From JAFGVL01 sp963663245 (GTDB lineage: Bacteria > Bacteroidota > Bacteroidia > Bacteroidales > Paludibacteraceae): 64,000 bases of DNA. Under the pieces are notes generated by a model. The model saw only the letters and a list, made by a program, of their open reading frames with translations, was not told the origin of the DNA and ran no database searches. The stretch lies in the NCBI GenBank assembly GCA_963663245.1, contig OY760143.1, positions 2,232,001 to 2,296,000 of the forward strand. The letters run 5' to 3'. The position numbers and the translations under genes are program-made. This document shows, piece by piece, positions 42,974 through 52,364 of this stretch (position 1 is its first letter; each line of letters starts with the position of its first letter).

Positions 42974-43738
42974 CTACTTTTGTTTCTTAATTAATTCTTT
43001 TGCCAATTGCATATGATTCTTATTTCCCTTAGATTCTGAATCGTACAATAACACAGGCTGACCATAACTAGGCGCTTCACTAAGTTTCACATTGCGCTGT
43101 ATAACAGTTTCAAAAACCATTAACTCAAAATGACGTTTTACTTCTGACATTACTTGATTAGCTAAGCGCAAGCGAGAATCAAACATAGTAAGCAAAAAGC
43201 CTTCAATTGCTAATTCTGGATTTAACTTACTTTTTATAATCTTTATTGTATTGAGTAATTTACTTATTCCCTCTAAAGCAAAGTATTCACACTGAACTGG
43301 AATAATAACAGAGTCAGCAGCTGTTAATGAATTTACAGTTATTAAACCTAAAGAGGGTGAACAATCAATTAAAATATAATCGTACGAATCTTTAAGCTTA
43401 TTCAAAACAGTTCGCAACACAGTATCTCTATTCTCCAAATTTACCATCTCAATTTCAGCACCTACTAAATCAATATGAGAAGGAATAATATCCAGATTAT
43501 TCACCTCTGTTTTACAGATTGTAGTAATAGGATCAACATTATCCAACAAACACTGATAAATTCCAGTACCATGCTCCCGTACATCCACCCCTAAACCCGA
43601 AGAAGCATTGGCCTGCGGATCTGCATCTACAATTAGCACTTTCTTTTTTAAAGCGGCCAAAGATGCTGCCAAGTTAATAGTTGTAGTTGTTTTACCTACT
43701 CCACCTTTTTGATTGGCTAACGCAATGATTTTTCCCAT
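42974..43738 (-). CDS. parA: Chromosome-partition ATPase ParA (Soj)
   Basis: Deviant-Walker ATPase that moves ParB-parS complexes. The 254-residue product begins MGKIIALANQKGGVGKTTTT (deviant Walker A) and has VDADPQANASSGLG and IDCSPSLGLIT. It has no N-terminal DNA-binding extension, so it is the short chromosomal type. First gene of a six-gene operon ending with the alkaline phosphatase. Confidence 0.97.
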   Translation of the reverse strand: MGKIIALANQKGGVGKTTTTINLAASLAALKKKVLIVDADPQANASSGLGVDVREHGTGIYQCLLDNVDPITTICKTEVNNLDIIPSHIDLVGAEIEMVNLENRDTVLRTVLNKLKDSYDYILIDCSPSLGLITVNSLTAADSVIIPVQCEYFALEGISKLLNTIKIIKSKLNPELAIEGFLLTMFDSRLRLANQVMSEVKRHFELMVFETVIQRNVKLSEAPSYGQPVLLYDSESKGNKNHMQLAKELIKKQK

Positions 43739-43770
43739 TTTTCAACACTCTTATTTTAATATAAACGAAA

Positions 43771-43778
43771 CAAAAATA
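43771..43778 (-). promoter_or_regulatory. -7 box of the parA operon
   Basis: TATTTTTG on the - strand with transcription start expected near 43764, 26 nt before ATG. No clear -33. Confidence 0.45.
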
Positions 43779-43984
43779 TCAATAAAATCTTGTGTATGGA
43801 AGTAAAAAAAAGAAAAAGAACGACCTAACCCTTTTAAGTTATGAACAGTCCCTTGTTAATAACTTAAAAGCATTTTATAGATATCAAAAACTTTACTCTT
43901 TCAGTAAGTGTTTTCTTTAAAAAAGAAATGAATAAATATTACTTATTAGAAGAACTAATTCTATTATTCTCTGATTATTTTTTC
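43779..43984. other. Spacer between the parA and gldG promoters
   Basis: Together with the promoters this gap (43739-44038) is 300 nt. It is AT-rich with A-runs near 43805-43820. I see no hairpin, ORF or parS site. Confidence 0.4.
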
Positions 43985-43992
43985 TATTTTTG
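43985..43992 (+). promoter_or_regulatory. -7 box of gldG
   Basis: TATTTTTG on the + strand, 46 nt ahead of the gldG start. No TTG at -33. Confidence 0.45.
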
Positions 43993-44038
43993 TCATTCTA
44001 AAAACTTAAGACTTTTATCTTAACATCATAAGATTATC

Positions 44039-45727
44039 ATGAAGAAAAATAACATTGTAATATTCTCCCTAGTTATTATCAGTATTGTTTTACTAAACAT
44101 CATTTCTTCTTATTTCTTTTTTCGTCTTGACTTAACTTCTGAAAAACGCTACAGCATATCTGATAACACCAAAATCCTAATGGCTAATTTGGATAAAAAA
44201 ACACATATAAACATTTATCTTGATGGTGATTTGAATCCTGGATTTATTAGACTAAAAAAAGCTGCCAGTGAACTGCTTGATGAATTTAAAATATATTCTT
44301 CAGAAGACCTTAATTACAAATTCGTAAATCCTTCTGCAGAAAACACACAAGAAGCACGCAACAAAAACTACATGGCCTTGGAGAGAAAAGGTATGCGAGC
44401 ATTTACCATTTATGAAAAAGATGATGAAGGAAAATCAATACAAAAAGTGGTTTTTCCATGGGCTGAAATTATTTATGGAACGGACACAGCTTATGTAAAC
44501 TTATTGAAAAATAATCCTCGACTATCAGGAAGTGAAAACCTCAACACATCAATCGAGAACTTAGAATTCGAATTAACAGATGCTATTCGAATTAAAGCAA
44601 TTAAAACTATTACTAAAATCGCGTTCCTAGAGGGGCATTATGAACTCCCTCCTGAATTTGTCTACGATGCTTCCGTGGCATTAAGTCGCTATTTTCAAGT
44701 TGACAGAGGAGTGTTAGGCAACGACCCAAACATACTAAAAGACTACAAAGCTATTATTATTGCTAAGCCTCAAACGGCATTTACCGAACAGGACAAATTT
44801 ATTATTGACCAATATATAATGAATGGTGGAAGAGTATTATGGTTGGTTGAAGGTGTGCGCATGGCTATGGATAGTTTATCAACTGTAGGTGTTTCACCGG
44901 TAATACCACTTGATTTAAATTTAAACGACCTCTTTTTTAAATACGGCATTCGCATTTCTCCTGTAATTTTACAAGATATGCAATGCACAGAAGTTCCTAT
45001 TAATGTCGCACGGGATGATGAAGAAGCAAAATTTGAACCAATGCCATGGTATTATTCTCCTCTACTACTAACATCTCCGTTTCACCCTATATCTCGAAAT
45101 TTAGTAGAAGTAAAAACTGAATTTGCAAGCATACTAGACATTAACGTCAACAAAAATGAAAAAATAAGAAAAACCGAACTACTTATCACCTCAAATGCAT
45201 CACATGTAGAATCTACTCCTTCAAGAATTGATTTAAACAACATGTATGAAATAGATAACAAAACATTCTTCAATACGAAACACCTTCCTGTTGCAGCAGT
45301 TTTAGAAGGAATATTCCCTTCTGTTTTTACGAATCGGATGACGCCTGAAGGACTAATCTTCAACGGGAAAATAAAAACAGAAAGCAAGCCCACAAAAATG
45401 GTTGTAATTGCAGATGGCGATGTTATTAGAAACAGCGTTCAAGGAAATGGAGATAATATGCAAATGTTACCAATGGGTTTTGATCGCTACAACCAACGCG
45501 AATATGGCAATCGTAGTTTTATTTTAAACACTATGCTTTACTTAGCTGATGATGATGGTTGGTTACAACTTCGTTCAAGAGAGTTTAAAATGCGATTATT
45601 AAATAAGAAATTAGTTGTTGAAGACAAAAATTACTGGCAAATAATGAATGTTCTTTTACCATTAATACTACTGCTAATTGTTGCTTTAATTTATTCCTTA
45701 ATTCGCAAAAAAGTTTATATGCGATAG
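44039..45727 (+). CDS. gldG: GldG, ABC-transporter-associated gliding/T9SS accessory protein
   Basis: A 562-residue inner-membrane protein with one membrane segment at each end (about 8-28 and 537-557) and a large periplasmic domain of the GldG/DUF4350 type (LDLTSEKRYSISDNTKILM at the start, NTSIENLEFELTDAI, LWLVEGV). In Flavobacterium it works with GldF and GldA in a transporter needed for gliding. Here gldF is 13 kb away, which is unusual. Its role in this organism may be T9SS-related or quite different. Confidence 0.88.
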   Translation: MKKNNIVIFSLVIISIVLLNIISSYFFFRLDLTSEKRYSISDNTKILMANLDKKTHINIYLDGDLNPGFIRLKKAASELLDEFKIYSSEDLNYKFVNPSAENTQEARNKNYMALERKGMRAFTIYEKDDEGKSIQKVVFPWAEIIYGTDTAYVNLLKNNPRLSGSENLNTSIENLEFELTDAIRIKAIKTITKIAFLEGHYELPPEFVYDASVALSRYFQVDRGVLGNDPNILKDYKAIIIAKPQTAFTEQDKFIIDQYIMNGGRVLWLVEGVRMAMDSLSTVGVSPVIPLDLNLNDLFFKYGIRISPVILQDMQCTEVPINVARDDEEAKFEPMPWYYSPLLLTSPFHPISRNLVEVKTEFASILDINVNKNEKIRKTELLITSNASHVESTPSRIDLNNMYEIDNKTFFNTKHLPVAAVLEGIFPSVFTNRMTPEGLIFNGKIKTESKPTKMVVIADGDVIRNSVQGNGDNMQMLPMGFDRYNQREYGNRSFILNTMLYLADDDGWLQLRSREFKMRLLNKKLVVEDKNYWQIMNVLLPLILLLIVALIYSLIRKKVYMR

Positions 45728-45737
45728 TTCAAATTTA

Positions 45738-45768
45738 TTTGGAAATAACAAACTTTTATTTACCTTTG
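45738..45768 (+). promoter_or_regulatory. Consensus promoter of dnaN
   Basis: TTTG (45738-45741), 19 nt, TACCTTTG (45761-45768), an exact fit to the Bacteroidota consensus. Transcription would start near 45775, 33 nt before ATG. Confidence 0.75.
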
Positions 45769-45807
45769 GTCGTTCTGAAATAATAGAAATTTTAATAGAA
45801 ACATCAT

Positions 45808-46932
45808 ATGAAATTCACTGTATCAAGCACAAAGCTATCAAGTCATTTACAAGCTATTAGCCGTGTAATCTCAAACAAAAGCACCTTGCCAATATTAGAA
45901 TGCTTTTTATTAAATCTTAATGGAAAAACATTAAGTATTACAACCTCAGATCTTGAAACAACTTTAATCACATCTCTTGAGTTAGATGCAGCTGAAGGCG
46001 ATGGTATGGTTGCTATTTCGGCAAAAATATTATTAGATGCACTTCGTGAGTTGTCAGAACAACCTCTTTCTGTTGAAATTAATGACAACAACCTTGAAAT
46101 GACAATTAAATATGATACAGGTACTTATAACTTCATTGGTCAGAATGGAGAAGAATATCCAAAAGTACCTGAAGTTTCAAACGAAAAAAACGAATTAAAA
46201 ATTGATGTTGACACCTTTAGTTCTGGCATTACAAAATCAATTTTTGCTACTGCTGATGATGAACTAAGACCTGTTATGAATGGCATCTATTTTGATATTA
46301 CAACGGAAAATATTACAATGGTAGCAACTGACGCACATAAATTAGTGCGTGTTACTACTACAGCCACTAAAGGTTCTTCTGATGCTTCATTTATTCTAGC
46401 AAAAAAACCTGCTACTTTATTAAAAAACATCTTACCTAAAGAAAGTGGTGAAGTTCTTATTCAGTTTGACGAGAAAAATGCAGTAATCAGTTTATCAAAT
46501 TACAAAATGGTTTGTCGTCAGGTTGAAGGGCGCTACCCAAATTACAATGGTGTAATTCCTCAAAACAATCCACAGAAATTAATAATAGATCGTTTAGCAT
46601 TTATGAATGCATTAAAACGTGTGTCAATCTTCTCTAACCAAGCAAGTAATTTAATTAAGCTACAGCTTTCTGAAAATGCCATGCAGATTTCAGCACAAGA
46701 TATAGATTTTTCAGTTTCTGCAGAAGAAAATATAACATGTCAATATAGCGGCGAACCTATGAGTATTGGTTTCAAATCAACCTTTTTAATTGATATATTA
46801 AATAATATTAATGCTAGCGACGTAGTATTAGAACTGGCCGATCCTTCACGCGCAGGCCTAATTCTTCCTTTCGAGAATGAAGAGAACGAAGAGCTATTAA
46901 TGCTATTAATGCCAATGTTATTGAACGACTAG
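45808..46932 (+). CDS. dnaN: DNA polymerase III sliding clamp (beta subunit)
   Basis: Ring-shaped processivity factor. The 374-residue product has three clamp-like domains, beginning MKFTVSSTKLSSHLQAISRVI with NKSTLPILECFLL, then ATDAHKLVRV in domain II and the conserved end MLLMPM. It has its own promoter and terminator, so it is a single-gene unit between gldG and the exonuclease. It is not next to dnaA within this window. Confidence 0.97.
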   Translation: MKFTVSSTKLSSHLQAISRVISNKSTLPILECFLLNLNGKTLSITTSDLETTLITSLELDAAEGDGMVAISAKILLDALRELSEQPLSVEINDNNLEMTIKYDTGTYNFIGQNGEEYPKVPEVSNEKNELKIDVDTFSSGITKSIFATADDELRPVMNGIYFDITTENITMVATDAHKLVRVTTTATKGSSDASFILAKKPATLLKNILPKESGEVLIQFDEKNAVISLSNYKMVCRQVEGRYPNYNGVIPQNNPQKLIIDRLAFMNALKRVSIFSNQASNLIKLQLSENAMQISAQDIDFSVSAEENITCQYSGEPMSIGFKSTFLIDILNNINASDVVLELADPSRAGLILPFENEENEELLMLLMPMLLND

Positions 46933-46954
46933 AATATTTATATAAAATACAATT

Positions 46955-46989
46955 AAAAAAGTGAGGTTAGTTCTAACTTCACTTTTTTT
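46955..46989 (+). terminator. Terminator of dnaN
   Basis: 46961-46969 pairs with 46974-46982 (9 bp, one G-T) around GTTC, extended by an A-run/T-run pair on the outside. Confidence 0.85.
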
Positions 46990-47008
46990 CTACAACAAGA
47001 CCTTACCA

Positions 47009-47776
47009 ATGAAACTTGAGCTTAAAAACCCAATTATTTTTTTCGATCTAGAAACGACAGGAACTGATATTGCAAAAGATAGAATTGTAGAAATCTCATA
47101 CCACAAGGTTTCTCCCAACGGGATGGAAGAAACAAAAACAATCAAAGTTAATCCAGGCATTCCTATTCCAGAAGCATCATCAGTTATTCATGGTATATAT
47201 GACAAAGATATTGCTGAGGCACCATCCTTCAAGGAAATAGCTAAAGTAATAGCTAAAGACTTTGAAGGTGCAGACCTTGCTGGCTATAACTCAAACAGAT
47301 TTGATGTACCTTTATTGGCTGAAGAATTTTTACGAGCAGAAGTTGATATTGACATGACTAAACGTAAGTTTGTAGATGTTCAAACTATCTTTCATAAAAA
47401 AGAACAACGAACATTAAGTGCTGCTTTGAAATTTTATTGCGAAAAAGAACTTGAAAATGCTCACTCAGCTGAAGCCGACACATTGGCAACTTATGAGATA
47501 TTAAAAGCCCAACTAGACAGATACCCTGATTTACAAAATGACGTAGCATTCTTAGCAGATTTCTCTTCTTTCAATAAAAATGTAGATTTTGCTGGACGAA
47601 TTATTTTTAATGATAAAGATGAAGAAGTAATTAACTTTGGAAAATACAAAGGTCAGTTAGTAGCTGATGTTCTGGAAAAAGATTTAGGTTATTATGGTTG
47701 GATAATGTCTGCTGACTTTACTTTACATACCAAGCAGGTTTTCACTAAAATAAAACTACGTGGCTTTAACAAGTAA
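47009..47776 (+). CDS. DnaQ-like 3'-5' exonuclease with C-terminal ExoX-like domain
   Basis: A 255-residue protein. The exonuclease domain (about 8-175) has all three motifs: FFDLETTGTDI, GYNSNRFDVPLL and HSAEADTLATYE. The C-terminus (about 200-255, INFGKYKGQLVADVLEKDLGYYGWIM) resembles the small domain behind ExoX-type nucleases. The start is ATG 47009; an upstream in-frame ATG at 46961 falls inside the dnaN terminator and cannot be used. It may proofread or degrade DNA ends. It lies 23 nt before the methyltransferase gene. Confidence 0.9.
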   Translation: MKLELKNPIIFFDLETTGTDIAKDRIVEISYHKVSPNGMEETKTIKVNPGIPIPEASSVIHGIYDKDIAEAPSFKEIAKVIAKDFEGADLAGYNSNRFDVPLLAEEFLRAEVDIDMTKRKFVDVQTIFHKKEQRTLSAALKFYCEKELENAHSAEADTLATYEILKAQLDRYPDLQNDVAFLADFSSFNKNVDFAGRIIFNDKDEEVINFGKYKGQLVADVLEKDLGYYGWIMSADFTLHTKQVFTKIKLRGFNK

Positions 47777-47799
47777 GCTCAATTACTTACACAAGCATA

Positions 47800-48513
47800 A
47801 TGTCTAACTCTTATTTTCAATTTAAACAATTCACTATTCATCAAGATAAATGTGCTATGAAAGTAGGCACAGACGGTGTTTTACTTGGAGCATGGGCCAA
47901 TTGTAAAACGGCACAAAAAATACTTGATATAGGGACAGGCACAGGCTTAATAGCACTTATGCTTGCTCAACGATCTTGTGCAACTATACAAGGAATTGAA
48001 ATTGATAAGGCTGCATATGAACAAGCAAAAGAAAATGTAGCTAGCAGCATATGGTCTGAGCGCATTAACATACGACATACTTCTTTTCAAGATTTTTACA
48101 AAAGTCAATCTACTAAATACGATCTTATAATTAGTAATCCACCATATTTTAAGAACTCTCAGAAATCACCTAATATCGAGAGAAATACGGCTCGACATGC
48201 AGATAAACTAACTTCAAAAGATATCCTTATCGGCAGCAAAAAACTATTAACAGAAAATGGAAAGCTCTATCTTATTTTACCAATTGATGAAGGAATAAAA
48301 TTAATTGATAAGGCTAAACAAAATGGATGGCACTGCCAACAAGAAACCACTGTTATACCTCGTACAGGAGCTATTGGTAAAAGATTATTATTATGCTTTG
48401 GATTTGATAATAAAAAATGTGAAAAATCAGAGCTCGTAATTGAAACTAATGGGAGACATATCTACTCAAAAGAATATATTGAAATTACGAAAGATTATTA
48501 CTTGAAATTATAA
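47800..48513 (+). CDS. tRNA1(Val) adenine-37 N6-methyltransferase (TrmN6/YfiC type)
   Basis: SAM-dependent methyltransferase of 237 residues. Motif I is LDIGTGTGLIALMLAQR, the acidic residue follows in IEIDKAA, and the catalytic motif is SNPPYFKN, which marks N6-adenine methylation. The opening FKQFTIHQDKCAMKVGTDGVLLG is characteristic of YfiC. Cotranscribed with the exonuclease gene; a strong terminator follows. Confidence 0.93.
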   Translation: MSNSYFQFKQFTIHQDKCAMKVGTDGVLLGAWANCKTAQKILDIGTGTGLIALMLAQRSCATIQGIEIDKAAYEQAKENVASSIWSERINIRHTSFQDFYKSQSTKYDLIISNPPYFKNSQKSPNIERNTARHADKLTSKDILIGSKKLLTENGKLYLILPIDEGIKLIDKAKQNGWHCQQETTVIPRTGAIGKRLLLCFGFDNKKCEKSELVIETNGRHIYSKEYIEITKDYYLKL

Positions 48514-48545
48514 AAAAGTATCCTATTTAGATAGGATACTTTTTT
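48512..48545. terminator. Bidirectional terminator after the TrmN6 gene
   Basis: 48518-48526 pairs perfectly with 48531-48539, extended by A/T pairs to 48512 and 48545, with a TTAG loop. It serves the + gene and the - strand T9SS gene whose stop is at 48555. Confidence 0.9.
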
Positions 48546-48554
48546 ATAATAAAC

Positions 48555-49592
48555 TTATCTTTTCTGACAACCTTCTTTTTTAATTAGTTTCTCTGTATAT
48601 AAAATATCATCTACTTGCATGCGCAATATAAAATTAGAAGCATGAAACCTTGACATATCTACATTAATTTTATACTCACCGGCATCATGTTGTTTGTTCA
48701 AGATCCTTTTCACCTCCCTACCCATCATATCAACCAAATTAATTTTAATACGTGTATCTTTTTCTACGCTATAATCAATCTTCAAATCTCGCTCAAACGG
48801 ATTTGGGTATACTGTATATTTAAACCTTGTAGCTGTTGAAAGTGGCTCATCTGTAGACCTTAATTGCGAATTAAAAAGTGCTGAATATTGAGTTCCATCA
48901 CAGGCACAATTAATACAATCGTATATTACATCTTTAATCTGTAAAACAGCATAACGTTGGTTTGGAGCATAAAAAGCATAGCGTTTTACAGTAAAATGAT
49001 AATTAGAACCAGAAAATTCATGGTCATATTCCCGTATTGATGTAACCCTAAGCACATTAACTAATCTTACTCCATCAGGTAAAACGAGTGTACCCCATGC
49101 ATCTGCTTTTATATGATAGTTCCCTGTAATTGGCACAGTAGTAAAGGCATCATCCGTATAAGTTCCATTCATTTGTCCTGATATTTCATCACCATACGCA
49201 AAAGGGTAAGTCAATTCTACTAATGGTTGTTGAAACTTAATCTCAGCCTTATCTGTTCTAAGACCATAATATAAACGTTGACTTGGTGTAGATTGCAAAT
49301 AAGACACTCGATCTTCACCTTCTTTAGACGCAAGATACGTACTAAAAGAAGAAGCTCTTTTTGAACCATCTACCTCTAGGTTAATGTCAAAATCTTCTAA
49401 AATTTCAGCACTTGAAAAATCCCATACTTGTTTAGGGCCAGCAGCCCCAGGAGAGATTGTATCTACCTTTTTAAGACTGATTATTTCTCCTATTTTTAAT
49501 CCATTATTAATACGTGTCAGAACTGTTTGTGCTTGAGATAAAAGAAAAAAAGCTTGGAGTAATAAAATAACAAAAGTTAGTTTTCGTTTCAT
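48555..49592 (-). CDS. Secreted T9SS-sorted protein of unknown function
   Basis: A 345-residue protein with a signal peptide (ends at about 21, FFLLSQAQ) and a C-terminal type A sorting domain from about 260 (YTVYPNPFERDLKIDYSVEKDTRI, MMGREVKRILN, DDILYTEKLI). The middle begins GLKIGEIISLKKVD and PGAAGPKQVWDFS and has a CINCACDG cysteine cluster. I have seen similar 'WDFS' beta-rich openings in Bacteroidota cargo proteins but cannot name a family. An imperfect promoter box lies 32 nt upstream. Confidence 0.82.
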   Translation of the reverse strand: MKRKLTFVILLLQAFFLLSQAQTVLTRINNGLKIGEIISLKKVDTISPGAAGPKQVWDFSSAEILEDFDINLEVDGSKRASSFSTYLASKEGEDRVSYLQSTPSQRLYYGLRTDKAEIKFQQPLVELTYPFAYGDEISGQMNGTYTDDAFTTVPITGNYHIKADAWGTLVLPDGVRLVNVLRVTSIREYDHEFSGSNYHFTVKRYAFYAPNQRYAVLQIKDVIYDCINCACDGTQYSALFNSQLRSTDEPLSTATRFKYTVYPNPFERDLKIDYSVEKDTRIKINLVDMMGREVKRILNKQHDAGEYKINVDMSRFHASNFILRMQVDDILYTEKLIKKEGCQKR

Positions 49593-49623
49593 AGCATATA
49601 TGTATTATTAAGGTTTTGAATAA

Positions 49624-49631
49624 CAAATTTA
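49624..49631 (-). promoter_or_regulatory. -7 box of the T9SS gene at 49592
   Basis: TAAATTTG on the - strand fits TAnnTTTG, 32 nt before the start. No -33 TTG. Confidence 0.4.
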
Positions 49632-49658
49632 AGATAATATTTCAGAAAGAGCATTTAT

Positions 49659-49682
49659 TTTAACATGTATTTTTATGTTAAA
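49659..49682. repeat. 8-bp inverted repeat in the divergent spacer
   Basis: TTTAACAT at 49659-49666 and its complement at 49675-49682, 8 nt apart. It could be an operator for the genes on either side or chance in AT-rich DNA. Confidence 0.3.
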
Positions 49683-49794
49683 TATTTGATTATCAAAACT
49701 GATTATAGACAGCTGGTTTTTGAGAATCAAAAAAGAGAAAGCATAAAAGAAATTGATATTGATTCTTTTTTTTCTTAATTTTATAAATAAAAAG

Positions 49795-50691
49795 ATGAAA
49801 AAACACCTGTTAATAATTACAACTATAATCTTTAGTAGTATTAATAATTTTTATGGTCAAGGATGTAGCGATGCTGGATTTTGCACCTTAAATTCTATAA
49901 AACCTAACAATAATAACGATTCTACAGAACATCAGAATTTGATTAAGATTGGAGCTTCATATGGTGCCGCTGACAAGGGCATAACAATAGGCGCTGCATA
50001 TCTAGAATATGTAAGAAGTATAAATAATGAACTAACAATTGATGCTAAAGTTACAGCTATTCGACAAAGTGGAAATCAAATAACTGAAAATGGTCTTTCA
50101 GATATATTTATTAATCTTGCCTATAAGATCCAAAAAAAGAGCACTTTATTTTTAGGGGCAAAAATTCCATTGAGTGATAGCAACACTAAAAACTTACCTT
50201 TACATTATCAATCAAGTTTAGGCACATATGATATTATTGTAGGTGCTGCTTATGAAATTTACCGCTTCCAACTTACAGCAGCTTATCAACAACCACTCCG
50301 ACAGAACAACAATAAATTTCGTTCAGAGAATTACCCTTCAACGTCGATTCTAAATAGTTTTCAATCAAGCTATAATTTCAAAAGGGCTGGTGATTTCTTA
50401 TTCAGATTATCGTACCCTGTAACAATTAATGAGAGTTTTAAAGTTACACCAAGTATTCTACCAATATATCATCTACAAAATGACGAATATACAAATATTG
50501 TTGGTCTGACTGAAAAAATTAATGGGTCTCAAGGACTTACGCTAAATGGAACTATATACATAGACATACAATTTAACAAAAAAAGCGGTATACAATTAAA
50601 TGCTGGCATGCCATTTATCAATAGAAATGCAAGACCTGACGGACTAACTAGAGAGTATATAGCTACAATTGAATATAAACTTCAATTTTGA
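49795..50691 (+). CDS. Outer-membrane beta-barrel protein, unknown role
   Basis: From ATG 49795 the product is 298 residues: signal peptide (to about 20), then a mature N-terminus with two cysteines, QGCSDAGFCTL, and a series of alternating amphipathic strands ending in the aromatic EYKLQF that outer-membrane barrels use for BAM recognition. I would predict about ten to twelve strands. Bacteroidota genomes often have such CSDAGxC barrels annotated only as hypothetical or transporter; function is unknown. The 13 residues upstream of the chosen start are dropped because MKKHLL opens a proper signal peptide. Confidence 0.75.
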   Translation: MKKHLLIITTIIFSSINNFYGQGCSDAGFCTLNSIKPNNNNDSTEHQNLIKIGASYGAADKGITIGAAYLEYVRSINNELTIDAKVTAIRQSGNQITENGLSDIFINLAYKIQKKSTLFLGAKIPLSDSNTKNLPLHYQSSLGTYDIIVGAAYEIYRFQLTAAYQQPLRQNNNKFRSENYPSTSILNSFQSSYNFKRAGDFLFRLSYPVTINESFKVTPSILPIYHLQNDEYTNIVGLTEKINGSQGLTLNGTIYIDIQFNKKSGIQLNAGMPFINRNARPDGLTREYIATIEYKLQF

Positions 50692-50713
50692 TTCTAATAG
50701 AATTGAAGTTTAT
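50675..50713. terminator. Terminator formed by the 3' ends of two convergent genes
   Basis: A perfect 13-bp inverted repeat, 50675-50687 with 50701-50713, loop 13 nt. The left arm codes for the last residues of the barrel protein. The right arm covers the stop codon of the OstA-like gene. T-rich DNA follows on +. Confidence 0.7.
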
Positions 50714-52332
50714 TTCTTTCTTCTCTTCCGTCCTTTTTTATTAGTATCTTTAGACAAAGAGTATCTAGTAAATATGTCTTCTTTATTTTTAGGCCTGACC
50801 TCATCTAACCAAATAAAGTTAGGAAGTTGTTTCTGATCTTCTGGAATTTGATCAACAGGATATAGTATTCCTGAAGAACCGGGAGACATTACAATTCTTT
50901 CAATCCGCCCTTCTTTCAAATAAACTTCCAACTTGCTACTTTCTGATCGATTAACTCCAATCATACCTCCTTCTTCTTCTCTAGGATGATAAATTGACTC
51001 AGCATTTCCTTCTATGAGTATTTTAAATACCTTTTTATCTTTAATAAATGCTTTTAAACTTTTACCGGCAACTTGATTATAATGAATACTATCTTCTTGT
51101 GTTAGCCCTAAAGCTACTCCTTGAACCCAAACTACATCTGTATCATTGGCATTTTTAAACAACTGAATAAAGTCACCTGAAAGCTGCATAGTATCGGACC
51201 ATATTACAGGGCTCTTATACATACTTAAAACTGAATCGCGAGATGAATATACGATAGTATCACATTTACCTTGTAAATTACTACGATAAAAACGCACATT
51301 ACTAATTGCCCTCATGATATTAGCAGTATCTATTCTATGTTCAATACTATCAACTTTAACGAACATAGTATCTGTAAAAGTAAGCAGCGTATCTGCATGT
51401 AAAAAAAGAGTATCTGATATATTAGAATATTCAATGGCATAAGCTGAATCACGCATTAAACCATAATGATCAGCTTCTCGATAAAAGCAATAATTTCCAT
51501 ACGTAATTATTTTTTGAGCTGTGTCTACTAGCTGCACATGGCTATATGCAGTACCCTCACCTTTCTTTTTATTATAGTAGATAGTATCTCCTATTAATTT
51601 TTTTCCATCATTATGTTCAACATAAGAATTTTCAAGTAATTGAGACTCTTCACTACGTGTATCATACCATCCATTCTCAGAATATATAGTAGTTTCTCCA
51701 TCATAAACAATAAGAGATGGGCCCACTATATCCGCAATTTTTGACCGAGTATTATATTTTAAATAATCAGAACTCAACCCAAACTTATCATTTACTAAAC
51801 GCACATCATCTCTAAAAACTGCCTGTTTTGTATCAGGACTATACTCTCCCCAGATAGAAGTTAGCACATTCTCATCATCGTAAATTTTACCCCCTGTATA
51901 ATAATATCCTTTATTTTGGCTCCTATCATAATCAAAACTATCTGTTTCCAAAATAGTTTCATGATTCTCCATTCTAACATTACCTTTAAGGTGTGCAATT
52001 CTAGTATTACCATCATAATTCAAATAGTCACCATATACAAATAAGGAATCGCCTTGTTGCATACGAATATTTCCAAAGGCATCCATAGCATTACTATGGT
52101 CATAAAAATAAGCACTATCACAATACATCCATGCACTATCGTGTCTAAACACAACATTACCACGCAACACCTGACATTCACTACGCTTCTTATCAAAAGA
52201 TAATGTTTCAGATTGCTCTAAAAATATAGTTGTTGGTTGCTTTTCTGCTGCCTGTACAACAACAAACAAGCATATAACAACTAGTATTGCAATATGCTTG
52301 TTTGAATATAAATATGATAATAGATGTTTCAA
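50710..52332 (-). CDS. OstA-like (LptA/LptD N-domain) protein
   Basis: A 540-residue protein, signal peptide to about 28, then long runs of beta-jellyroll repeats of the OstA/LptA type (SETLSFDKKRSECQVLRGNV near 38 and repeated YCDSAYFYDHSNAMDAFGNIRM-like units). Such proteins in Bacteroidota are thought to carry LPS or lipid A across the periplasm. It lacks the LptD barrel. It has a lysine/arginine tail (KKGRKRRKK). Last gene of the outer-membrane operon, 32 nt behind the SurA gene. Confidence 0.87.
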   Translation of the reverse strand: MKHLLSYLYSNKHIAILVVICLFVVVQAAEKQPTTIFLEQSETLSFDKKRSECQVLRGNVVFRHDSAWMYCDSAYFYDHSNAMDAFGNIRMQQGDSLFVYGDYLNYDGNTRIAHLKGNVRMENHETILETDSFDYDRSQNKGYYYTGGKIYDDENVLTSIWGEYSPDTKQAVFRDDVRLVNDKFGLSSDYLKYNTRSKIADIVGPSLIVYDGETTIYSENGWYDTRSEESQLLENSYVEHNDGKKLIGDTIYYNKKKGEGTAYSHVQLVDTAQKIITYGNYCFYREADHYGLMRDSAYAIEYSNISDTLFLHADTLLTFTDTMFVKVDSIEHRIDTANIMRAISNVRFYRSNLQGKCDTIVYSSRDSVLSMYKSPVIWSDTMQLSGDFIQLFKNANDTDVVWVQGVALGLTQEDSIHYNQVAGKSLKAFIKDKKVFKILIEGNAESIYHPREEEGGMIGVNRSESSKLEVYLKEGRIERIVMSPGSSGILYPVDQIPEDQKQLPNFIWLDEVRPKNKEDIFTRYSLSKDTNKKGRKRRKK

Positions 52333-52364
52333 TTATACAATTTCAATATTAAAATATTGGTTTA

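Noticed and set aside
46961..47008. Upstream start for the DnaQ-like exonuclease
   Set aside because: It lies in the dnaN terminator hairpin; ATG 47009 gives the family N-terminus.
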